DNA of 64,000 bases from Pseudomonadota bacterium. Lineage in GTDB: Bacteria; Pseudomonadota; Alphaproteobacteria; Rhizobiales; Rhizobiaceae. The notes under the pieces were generated by a model. That model was not told the origin of the DNA and ran no database searches. It saw only the letters and a program-made list of their open reading frames with translations. Of this stretch, positions 25,333-34,300 are shown piece by piece. Position numbers and translations under genes: made by a program. Within the stretch, counting starts at the first letter, position 1; every line of letters starts with the position of its first letter. Location of the stretch: NCBI GenBank assembly GCA_023404095.1, contig JAEYDD010000033.1, positions 1 to 64,000 on the forward strand, read 5' to 3'.

Positions 25333-27717
25333 TCATCGCCTCCCGGCCCGGAAGGCCGGCTCGTCTGCTGCTGAACCGCGAAGTCCTTCGAGGAGGGATG
25401 CTGCGGGAAGCGGTTCGCTGAAATGATACCCCTGGCCGTAGTCGATGCCGATCTCGTTCAGAACCTGCAACTGATGCGCGGTCTCGACGCCTTCGGCGAC
25501 GACCGTGCAACCCATCTGGTGGGCGATCATGCAGATGCCTTCGATCAACGTGCGGCTCTTGCGGGCAACATCCGGTGCAGACGTGCCCAGCGCTCTGACG
25601 AATGACTGGTCGACCTTGACGATATCGACGGGAAAGCTGTTCAGATAGCTCAGCGAAGAATACCCCGTGCCGAAGTCGTCGAGCGCGATCCGGCAACCTA
25701 GCTCGCCAAGCGCGTCCATCACCTGGCGAACCGCCGGATTGTCGAGCATCAGTACCGCCTCGGTGATCTCCACCACGATGCGCGAGGGTTTGACGCCATA
25801 TTGAAGGAGCAGCGCGGCAAGGCGGCTCGGCAGCGCGGCATCGAACTGCAGTGGCGAGAAATTGACGGCAAGGTAGCTTTCGGAGAAGCCGTCGATCTTG
25901 GACAGATCGGCAAGATAGCGGACCGATTTCTCGAAGATGACGTCGCCGACCTTGCCGATCGATCCGTTCTCCTCAGCAACGACGATGATGTCTTCCGGGA
26001 CGAGGAGGCCTTTTTGCGGATGACGCATCCGCAGCAAGGCCTCGAAGCCCGAGACGCGACCCGATCGAAGATCAATGATCGGCTGCAGGTGAGCGTCGAG
26101 CCAATCCTCCCGCAGGGCCTGTTCGATGCATTGCTCGATCTCGAGGCGCTTGCGGGCGATGTCTACGATCTCGTCGTCGAACAGGCGGGTGCCGTTCTTG
26201 CCGTTCCGTTTGCGGGCGTACATCGCCATATCCGACTTCTGCAGCAGATCGCCCGCGTTCGCCGCATGGTCGGGATAGACGGCCACGCCGATGCTGGCGC
26301 TGACATTAAGGCGGCTGCCGTTGATGATGATCGGCTCCTTCAGCACCGAACACAGTCGCCCGCTCACGTCCAGCGCCAGCTGGACGGCGTCCTGCGCGGT
26401 GAGCAGGATTGCGAATTCGTCGCCGCCGAGGCGGGCGACGATGTCGTTGAAGCGCAGCTGGTTGCGCAGCCTTTCGGCTACCTCGACGAGCACCTGGTCG
26501 CCGATGGCGTGGCCGAGATTGTCGTTGATCCATTTGAAGCGGTCGAGGTCGAGGAAGAGGCAGGCCAGTTGCTGCCCTTCCGCATCCACCTTTGTGATCA
26601 GGCTTCCCAGGACGGATTCGAAGCCCTGGCGGTTGAGCAGCCCGGTGAGATGGTCGGTGATCGCCTGACGGTGGTTGCGGCTTTCCGCCTCCTTCAGTCC
26701 CGTCACGTCGGTCATGACCGAGAGCGTCGGCTCCGTGCTGCCGATGGAAGCGCAACTTTCCAGCACCAGCACGTCCATCACGCTCCCGTCGGCGCGATGG
26801 AAACGAAGGGTGACCTCACAGATGCCGTTGTCGTCCACCCCGCCGGCACGGCGATCGCGATAGACCAGATGGTCGGCGGCGTCGACGAATTCGGTGAAGC
26901 TGCGGCCGATCACGGCGTCCCGGCTATAGCCCGTCGCCACCAGCCAGTAGTCGCTGACGGCGGCGATCCGGTTGTCCGGATCGATCGTGAATAGCATGGC
27001 TGGCGTCTTGTTGTAGATCTCGGTGGTGCGGGCGTGTGCGAGCCTGAGTTCGTTCTCCTCGCGCTCCAGCCTGCTCTGCATCTCGTTGAAGGTGCGGGCG
27101 AGGTGTCCCATCTCGTCACTCGATGTCCATTCCACGTGCCGGCGCGACCCAAGCCGCCTGGTCGCCTCGATTGCGGCCGTCAGCCGCTCCAGCGGGCGGA
27201 TGATGGTCATGCGATTGCCGATGATGGCTGCGACGAACAGTGTTCCGACGGAAAACAGGAAAATCAGGAACAGGGCGATCTCGTCCCTCGTGATGCGTGA
27301 CATCGCTCCGCGCTTTGCGATCCAGATCTCCGCTTCGCCGACCTTGCGGATGCCTTCCCTGGCCTGGTGCAGGATGTCGGCTGTGATCTTGGACTGGATG
27401 CTGTCGGCTGATGGGGGAGAGGTCGGACGGCGAATGTCGAGCGTGCCGGAGGTATCGCGAACGTGGACATAGCCGATCTCGTCGTCGGCCTGCAGGGCTT
27501 TTACGATCTGTTGCGTGCTGTCGTCGTCGAGATCCCAAAGAGGCTTGCCAAGCGCCTGAACGTTCGCCTTGAGAAGGATTTCGGTGTCTTGCAGCCGCTC
27601 GCGTGCGACCCGGTCGGACGAAAGGACGAAAAGCAGGAGGAACAGCGGTGCCACAAGCACGACAAGTGCGCCGAAGACGATGGCAATGAAACGGCTTTCG
27701 ACCGACCGTATCCTCAT
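25333..27717 (-). CDS. Membrane GGDEF-EAL cyclic-di-GMP enzyme with HAMP and PAS domains
   Basis: 794 aa. Order: membrane helix (about 10-35), periplasmic sensor (about 36-150), second helix (about 155-180), HAMP (about 180-235), PAS (about 240-350), GGDEF (about 360-525) and EAL (about 530-785). The cyclase motif is intact (RLGGDEFAILL), as are the phosphodiesterase motifs FEALLRM, EITEAVL and DDFGTGYSSLSYL, so both activities are possible. It should make or destroy c-di-GMP in response to a periplasmic signal. Co-oriented with a solute-binding protein 10 bases downstream. Confidence 0.94.
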   Translation of the reverse strand: MRIRSVESRFIAIVFGALVVLVAPLFLLLFVLSSDRVARERLQDTEILLKANVQALGKPLWDLDDDSTQQIVKALQADDEIGYVHVRDTSGTLDIRRPTSPPSADSIQSKITADILHQAREGIRKVGEAEIWIAKRGAMSRITRDEIALFLIFLFSVGTLFVAAIIGNRMTIIRPLERLTAAIEATRRLGSRRHVEWTSSDEMGHLARTFNEMQSRLEREENELRLAHARTTEIYNKTPAMLFTIDPDNRIAAVSDYWLVATGYSRDAVIGRSFTEFVDAADHLVYRDRRAGGVDDNGICEVTLRFHRADGSVMDVLVLESCASIGSTEPTLSVMTDVTGLKEAESRNHRQAITDHLTGLLNRQGFESVLGSLITKVDAEGQQLACLFLDLDRFKWINDNLGHAIGDQVLVEVAERLRNQLRFNDIVARLGGDEFAILLTAQDAVQLALDVSGRLCSVLKEPIIINGSRLNVSASIGVAVYPDHAANAGDLLQKSDMAMYARKRNGKNGTRLFDDEIVDIARKRLEIEQCIEQALREDWLDAHLQPIIDLRSGRVSGFEALLRMRHPQKGLLVPEDIIVVAEENGSIGKVGDVIFEKSVRYLADLSKIDGFSESYLAVNFSPLQFDAALPSRLAALLLQYGVKPSRIVVEITEAVLMLDNPAVRQVMDALGELGCRIALDDFGTGYSSLSYLNSFPVDIVKVDQSFVRALGTSAPDVARKSRTLIEGICMIAHQMGCTVVAEGVETAHQLQVLNEIGIDYGQGYHFSEPLPAASLLEGLRGSAADEPAFRAGRR

Positions 27718-27833
27718 GCCGCATTCTCCGCAGTCCTGCGCATGGTCGCCCGCATACCGGTTCTCTTGTGTTGTTGCCCCGGAATTGAGTATTTCATCGA
27801 TATCTTAAATGTTGCTGAAATGGCTGACAGAAT

Positions 27834-27866
27834 AACGAAAGCCCGCCTTCGTCTCCGAAGGCGGGC
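27834..27866 (-). terminator. Terminator of rplY
   Basis: Perfect 11-bp stem (GCCCGCCTTCG / CGAAGGCGGGC) with a 4-base loop downstream of rplY; on the minus strand it is followed by TTTCGTTATT. Confidence 0.8.
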
Positions 27867-27896
27867 TCGTGCAAGACAATGCGTCTTGTCTGTCGC

Positions 27897-28508
27897 TTAC
27901 TCGGCGCTTGCCTCGCCTTCGGCTTCTTCTTCCTTCGCTGCAGCCGTGCCGACGATCGTGGCAACGGTGAAGTCGCGGTCGGCGATGACCGGGCTCGTGC
28001 CCTTCGGCAGCGAGATCTGCGAGATGTGGATGCTGTCGCCGATCTTCAGGCCGGCGAGATCGACAGTCAGGAATTCCGGAATGTCGTTTGCCGGGCAGTG
28101 CAGCTCGACTTCGTGACGAACGATGTTCAGCATGCCGCCCTGCTTGATGCCGGGGGCCTTTTCATCGTTGACGAAGTGGACCGGAACCTGGACGGTGACG
28201 CGGCTGTCTGCGGAAACGCGCAGGAAGTCGACGTGCAGCGTGAAATCGCGGACGGGATCGAGCTGGTAGTCCTTCGGCAGGACGCTGATCTTCTCGCCGT
28301 TGACGTCGATCGTCGCAACCGTCGTCATGAAGCCGCCGGCGTGGATGCGCTGGGTGACTTCCTTGGTCGACAGGGCGATCGAGAGCGGGGCCTTCTTGTC
28401 ACCGTAGATGACAGCCGGGATAAGACCGTTGCGACGAAGTTCACGGGAGGACCCCTTACCAACCCGTTCGCGCGTCTCGGCCTTGAGCTCGTAGGATGCG
28501 TGGCTCAT
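27897..28508 (-). CDS. rplY: Large ribosomal subunit protein bL25 (long Ctc form)
   Basis: 203 aa. N-terminal L25 domain that binds 5S rRNA (KAETRERVGKGSSRELRRNGLIPAVIYG) plus the TL5/Ctc C-terminal beta domain (FLTVDLAGLKIGDSIHISQI) and an acidic alanine/glutamate tail. The long form is normal in alphaproteobacteria and linked to general stress. Start chosen at ATG 28508 (MSHASYEL); an in-frame ATG at 28523 adds five residues. Confidence 0.95.
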   Translation of the reverse strand: MSHASYELKAETRERVGKGSSRELRRNGLIPAVIYGDKKAPLSIALSTKEVTQRIHAGGFMTTVATIDVNGEKISVLPKDYQLDPVRDFTLHVDFLRVSADSRVTVQVPVHFVNDEKAPGIKQGGMLNIVRHEVELHCPANDIPEFLTVDLAGLKIGDSIHISQISLPKGTSPVIADRDFTVATIVGTAAAKEEEAEGEASAE

Positions 28509-28719
28509 AGCATGACCTTTCATACGTTACTGGAGAGCTTCGCCGGCTGCGGCGTTCGGGCCGACCGCGCGAAGCTTGAGGATTTCGTGAAAGCCTCATC
28601 CGCGTTGCCTCCAAGGGTGTCTACGCGGACGGGGGTCGCATATCCGAGAAAGCCTCGAAATGCAAGGGTGGGCGGAAAAGTCATGGTCAACCGCGAAGAA
28701 TGGGTGGCGGTGCCTGCCG

Positions 28720-29913
28720 CTACACCTTCTTCGCCTTGCGTACGGCGATGAAGCGGCCCAGGCCCATGACAAGCCCGCCGGCGAGAAGACCCCAGAACGC
28801 ACCGGATATGCCGCCGAAACTCACGCCTGACGCCGTCGTCAAGAAGGTAAGGGCGGCGGCCTCGCGCGTTTCCGCTTCCTTGAAGGCGTTCATCGCCGAA
28901 TTTGCGAATGCGCTGATCAGGGCAAGGCCCGCAACCGACTGGATGAGGATGGGGGGCGCGAGGTTGACGAGCGCCGTCACTGCGCCGGCCAAAAGCCCGA
29001 AGACAACGTAGAAGACGCCGGCATTGATGGCGGCCCAGTATCTGCGGCAAGGATCCGCGTGCGCGTCCTCGCCCGCGCACATGGCCGCGGTGATCGCCGC
29101 AAGATTGACGGCATGGCCGCCGAATGGCGCGCTGAGGAACGAGAAGAAACCGGTGGCAGCGAAAAGCGGACCGGGGTTGGGCTCGTAATGGTTCACCTTG
29201 AGAACGGCGATCCCCGGAATGTTCTGGGAGGCCATGGTCACGACGAACAGCGGCAGGGCAATGCTGACGAGGCCTGGCAGGTTGAACACGGGCGACACGA
29301 TCTCGGGATGCGGCAGCAGGTCACGCGCGATCGCGGAAAATGCCCCGTCGGGGATGTCGATGCCGAAGGCAAGCACGAGAGCGAACGCAACAAGGGCGGC
29401 CGGGACGGCGAGGAGCCGGTTGACGGCGCCTACGATTGTCCAGGCGCCAAGGATCGCTAGCCCGAAGGCCGGATTGAACGCCACCGCCTTGACCGGCGCA
29501 AAGCACAGGCCGATCAGAACGCCGGCCAGCATTGCATTTGCCAGCGTGGCCGGAATTGCCGCCACCATGCGGCCGAGTGGCCTCCAGAGGCCGGCTACGA
29601 CGATGAGGGCCGCGCAGATGAGAAAGCCGCCAACGGCAGCCGCGAAACCGCCCTCGACCGCACCGGAGCTTGCAAGCAATGCCGCGCCGGGCGTCGACCA
29701 GGCGATCGATACGGGAAGCCGCGTCCAGGCACTGAGCACAATGGCGCAAATGCCCATGGAGATCGAAAGCGCCATCACGCCGGATGCCGCCTGCGCTTCG
29801 CTGGCGCCGACGCCCGTCAGGCCATGCAGCACAACGGCGAAGGAGCTGGCGAAACCGACGAAGGCGGTAAGAAGGCCCATGAAGAGCGCTTGTGCGGAGA
29901 AGTCACGAAGCAT
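28720..29913 (-). CDS. benE: BenE-family benzoate/H+ symporter-like transporter
   Basis: 397 aa with about twelve hydrophobic helices. Family features include STPGAALLASSG near residue 72, a central PVKAVAFNPAFGLAILGAWT segment and FFSFLSAPFGGHAVNLAAITAA near 260. BenE proteins belong to a nucleobase-transporter-like fold; benzoate uptake is known for the founding member, but there are no benzoate catabolic genes nearby, so the substrate is open. No strong ribosome binding site precedes the ATG. Confidence 0.85.
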   Translation of the reverse strand: MLRDFSAQALFMGLLTAFVGFASSFAVVLHGLTGVGASEAQAASGVMALSISMGICAIVLSAWTRLPVSIAWSTPGAALLASSGAVEGGFAAAVGGFLICAALIVVAGLWRPLGRMVAAIPATLANAMLAGVLIGLCFAPVKAVAFNPAFGLAILGAWTIVGAVNRLLAVPAALVAFALVLAFGIDIPDGAFSAIARDLLPHPEIVSPVFNLPGLVSIALPLFVVTMASQNIPGIAVLKVNHYEPNPGPLFAATGFFSFLSAPFGGHAVNLAAITAAMCAGEDAHADPCRRYWAAINAGVFYVVFGLLAGAVTALVNLAPPILIQSVAGLALISAFANSAMNAFKEAETREAAALTFLTTASGVSFGGISGAFWGLLAGGLVMGLGRFIAVRKAKKV

Positions 29914-30054
29914 TTGGCACGATGAACGAGGTTGGCGGGTCGCAGTTGGTTAGCACAACTGCCGGGCGATGCGAACGAAATCCGGTCCGCAGCGCCGCTA
30001 TTGTCGCCGCCCGGGCTGCGCGCCGCGGCAATGGCGGCGCGCAGGAAAGCGAGG

Positions 30055-30495
30055 TCAGCGGCGGCATTCTCCCGTGCCGATCACCCGGAAGCCGTCATTG
30101 CGGGCGGTGCAGGAGTTGGGAAACGTCCGCGTCCGGCCGCCGCGTTCCGCACATACGGGGGCGTATTCCATGGTGCACATCCGCTGCGGTTCGCGATCGG
30201 GGCGGCGATCCGGTTCCCGGTCCGGCTCTCGCCGGCACTCGCCGCGATGGACGATATCGAAGCCGCGGCTGCGCGCCTCGCAGGCGTTGGAGAGCGTCTG
30301 CCGCCGTGCGCCGCGCTCTGCGCACACGGGCGCATATTCCATCGTACACATGCCCGGTCCGGGCATCGGTCGGCCACCGCCCCCGGGGCCGGGTGAGGTT
30401 TCGACCGTGCAGGCGGCGAGAAAAGGGATGAAGACCACAAGTGCACATAGACGTTGCACGTGGGTGAAAATCGAACCGAGATCATCGGCCAGCAT
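30055..30495 (-). CDS. Lipoprotein with two Kazal-type protease-inhibitor domains
   Basis: 146 aa, with GGGAGG six bases before the ATG. N-terminal signal with lipobox (FIPFLAAC; Cys about residue 29). Two copies of a Kazal-like unit follow (MCTMEYAPVCAERG at about 49-62 and 106-119, each completed by a C-terminal cysteine pair such as NACEAR...GEC and NSCTAR...GEC), joined by a repetitive REPDREPDRRPDREP linker. Kazal domains inhibit serine proteases by a tight loop; the reactive-site residue lies just after the second cysteine in the standard pattern. Expected on the outer membrane, guarding against foreign or own proteases. Inhibition itself is an inference. Confidence 0.85.
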   Translation of the reverse strand: MLADDLGSIFTHVQRLCALVVFIPFLAACTVETSPGPGGGGRPMPGPGMCTMEYAPVCAERGARRQTLSNACEARSRGFDIVHRGECRREPDREPDRRPDREPQRMCTMEYAPVCAERGGRTRTFPNSCTARNDGFRVIGTGECRR

Positions 30496-30600
30496 GTAAA
30501 ACCTCCCAAAGTGCCTATTTTGAAACCGAAATATACTCGACGCAGAAGTCCGTGCATGTTACCGGCAGCGTCGAGAGCTATTCAAGACGGTATCGGGATG

Positions 30601-31286
30601 CACATAGGTCACATCATCATCATCGGCGCGATGAAGGCGGGCACAACGACGCTCTACCATCTGCTTTCGCAGCATTCGAAGGTCACGATGTCGCACAGAA
30701 GGGGCTTCAAGAGCACCAAGGAGCTCGACTACTTTCTGAAAGAGCGAGACAAGAAGTAACCCTCGTTACTTCAAGGATGATGTCCGCGTGGGAGGCTGGA
30801 CCCTGGAGGCATCGCCCAGCAACACTAATGGCCGCTCTGAATAAGCAGAAGAAGCTGATCTATATCTTGCGCGATCCGATCAACCGGATCGAGTCCCACC
30901 TCCTGTACAATGCAAGTCGGGGACGCAGCGTCGGCGGGCCCAAGGCTACCGAGAGCTTTGAAAACGCGTCCTCGTATTGGAGCCAGATCCAGCGGTTCGA
31001 CGCTGCCGGGTTCTCGGACTCGCTGCTGCTGCTCGATTTCGACGATCTGTGCAGTGACCCCGTCAACTCGGTTCGCAAGGTGCAGGAATTCATCGGCCTC
31101 GACTTCGAGGAGCCGACGGACGTCCGCGTTCACAATTCCCGCCGCTCCTCAGGCCGCCTTCTGACCGAAGCGCAGGAACGGAAGCATTGGGAGAACTTCA
31201 GGCCCGATATCGAGGCACTTGCCGCGAGCGGACGCTTTGCAGCCGCACAGAAATGGATCGACACCTGGTCAGCAAAGTTCGGCTGA
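30601..31286 (+). pseudogene. Sulfotransferase-family gene, disrupted by frameshifts
   Basis: Three reading frames each hold consecutive pieces of one sulfotransferase. Frame 1 (30601-30759) has the PAPS 5'-phosphosulfate loop IIGAMKAGTTTLYHLL. A second frame (about 30752-30838) has NPRYFKDDVRVGGWTLEASPSN, matching the usual EASP region. A third (about 30838-31286) has KLIYILRDPINRIESHLLYN (3'-phosphate site) and the C-terminal half. Some residues between EASP and the ILRDP block are missing. No single frame encodes an active enzyme. The target may have been a surface glycan or a nodulation-type factor; this is inference. Confidence 0.8.
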
Positions 31287-31345
31287 GCCTTCGCACGCCG
31301 GTGCGGCGCGCCTGCGATGACTGTGCGTTTGGCCGGCAGAGCCGC

Positions 31346-34300
31346 TCAGAAGAGGAAATCCCCTTTCGTCAGGTCGCCGATCTTGACGCCCTTGAGGATC
31401 AGGACGTCACCCTTTCCTCCATCGATCCAGACGTCGGCAGCGTGGGACGAGAGGTGGTTTTTCTTTAGGTCAGCAAAACTGGTTACGGATTTGAGCGCGG
31501 TCAGGTCCAGGATATCGTGGTTGGACCCTGTCGCCGTGAAGTCGGTGATCTTGTCGCGACCATAGCCGGTCTTGAAGACGAAGGTATCGGCGCCCATGCC
31601 GCCGGTCAAAGTGTCGTTTCCCGCCTTGCCATCCAGAACATCCTTGCCCTTTGTTCCCTTGAGCGTGTCGGCCTTCGAGGTTCCCCGGAAGATGTCGGTC
31701 GCGTCCGCCACGCTGAAGGTGACGGTGTTGGGCGTCGGGTCGATGTTCTTGCCGCCGTTCACGGTTCCGCCATTGTCGATGACCTGAAACTTCATCGACG
31801 CAAGCCCTTTGCCGAAGTCGTTTGTAGGCGGCGTATAGGCAAGCTTGCCTACGTCGGCGATGCTGAAGATCTGGCCCGACTTGACCGCCTTGCCGGCGAA
31901 GGTGAGCGAACCTGCGGTCGGCAGGGCTGAGATCTTGACGGAGTGGAACGCGTTGCCGTCGATCTTGTCCGTAAAGCCGAAATCGCCTGTCTTGAAGGCG
32001 TATCGCTTGTCTTCCAGCAGTTCGATCGTCCTGTCGGTGCCGGACGGGGCGTCGTTGACCGGTTTGATCGCAAAGCGGAACACGTTCGGCGTCGGATCGG
32101 TATCGATGCCGCCATTTGCCTTTCCGCCGTTGTCGGTGACCTGGAAGGTGAAGGAGGCGGGGGCGGTGGAATTGGCGGCTGGCGTATAGACCAGTTTGCC
32201 GAGGTCGGCGGACGTGACGATCTGGCCGGGTTTGAGCACCTTGCCGGACAGGGTCAGCGTGCCAGCGGTGGGCAGCGTCGTGAACTTGATGCCTGCCAGC
32301 GCATGGCCGTCGGCCTTGTCGGAGAAGCCGAAGTCGGCGGCTTTGAAGGTGTAGGTCTTGTCCTCCAGCAGCTGGACCGTCTTGTCTGCGCCGGACGGGG
32401 CATCGTTGACCGGCTTGATCGAAAAGCGGAACTCGTTCGGCGTCGGATCGGTGTCGATGCCGCCATTGGTCGTCCCGCCACTGTCGATGACCTGGAAGGT
32501 GAAGGAGGCGGGGGCAGTGGAATTGGCGACCGGCGTGTAGACCAGCTTGCCGAGGTCGGCGGACGTGACGATCTGGCCGGGTTTGAGCACCTTGCCGGAC
32601 AGGGTCAGCGTTCCTGCCGTGGGCAGCGTCGTGAACTTGATGCCTGCCAGCGCATGGCCGTCTGCCTTGTCGGTGAAGCCGAAGTCGGCAGTCTTGAAGG
32701 CATACGTCTTGTCTTCCAGCAGTTCGATCGTCCTGTCGGTGCCGGACGGGGCATCGTTCACCGGCTTGATCGCAAAGCGGATTGCGTTCGGCGTCGGATC
32801 GGTGTCGATGCCGCCATTGGTCGTCCCGCCATTGTCGATGACCTGGAAGGTGAAGGAGACGGGAGCGGTGGCATTGGTGGCTGGCGTATAGACCAGCTTG
32901 CCGAGATCGGCGGACGCGACGATCTGGCCGGGTTTGAGGGCCTTGCCGGACAGCGTCAGCGTTCCTGCCGTGGGCAGCGTCGTGAACTTGATGCCTGCCA
33001 GCGCATGCCCGTCCGCGTTGTCTGTGAAGCCGAAGTCGGCAGTCTTGAAGGCATACGTCTTGTCTTCCAGCAGTTCGATCGTCCTGTCGGTGCCGGACGG
33101 GGCATCGTTGACCGGTTTGATCGCAAAGCGGATTGCGTTCGGCGTCGGATCGGTGTCGATGCCGCCATTGGTCGTCCCGCCATTGTCGATGACCTGGAAG
33201 GTGAAGGAGACGGGGGCAATGGCATTCGTGGCTGGCGTATAGACCAGCTTGCCGAGATCGGCGGACGCGACGATCTGGCCGGCCTCGAGCGCCTTGCCGG
33301 ACAGGGTTAGCGTTCCCGCCGTGGGCAGCGTCGCGAACTTCACGCCTGCCAGCACGTCTCCATCCGCCGTGTCGGCGAAGCCGAAGTCCGCGGGCGTAAA
33401 GGTATATGTCTTGTCTTCCAGCAGTTCGATCGTGCGGTCCGTACCGGACGGAGCGTCGTTGACCGGCGAAATCTCGAACCGGAAGGTCTTAGGCACGGGA
33501 TCGATATTGTTGCTTGTCCCCTGGTCGATGACCTGAAAGGTGAAGCTGGCGATCCCGGAAGCGTCTGCCGCCGGCATGTAGACTAGCTTCGCGATGTCGC
33601 CATGGGCGATCCTCTCTCCCGCCGAAACCGACCGGCCTTCCAGCAACAGCAGGCCGGGCGGAAGGCTGGTGACCTGCAGCATCGCAAAGGATTGGCCGTC
33701 GGGGTCGCTAAAGCCGAAGTCGGACGCTGCAAAGCCGTAGGGCTGGTCCTCCAGAAGCGTTACCGTCTTGTCCAGGCCGGTCGGGGCGTCGTCCACCGGC
33801 GTGACGTCGAAAGTGATCGTGTTGGCCTCGTTGTCCATGTTTCGGGAGCCGTCCGAGCCGTGTCTGCCGCTATCGATGACCTTGAAGTCGAACGATGCAT
33901 GCCCATTGCCGTGCTGATCCGCATCCGGCCGGTAGACAAGCAGGCCGATGTCGCCGGCATCGATCACCTGACCGGCTGCAACCTGCACGCCGTCAAAGAG
34001 GAGTGTCCCTTGCTCCGGCAATGCGGTGATTTCGATGGCGGCCAGCCCGTCGTTGTTTGCATCCGAAAACTGGAAGTCGTCGGCGGCAAACACATGCACC
34101 CCGTCTTCCGCAAGCGTAATCGTTGTATCGTGCCCTTCGGGAGCATCGCTGACATAGTCCACGGTCAACTGGCGGACCAGCCTTGTGTCTCCGTTGCTGG
34201 TGAGAAATGCGATGGAGAAGTCGCCGTCTGGCAGTGCGGTTACCGTGGCCGGGGTGGTGGGATGAAGGTCTGGCAAGGCCACGATGTCGAAGACCGCACC

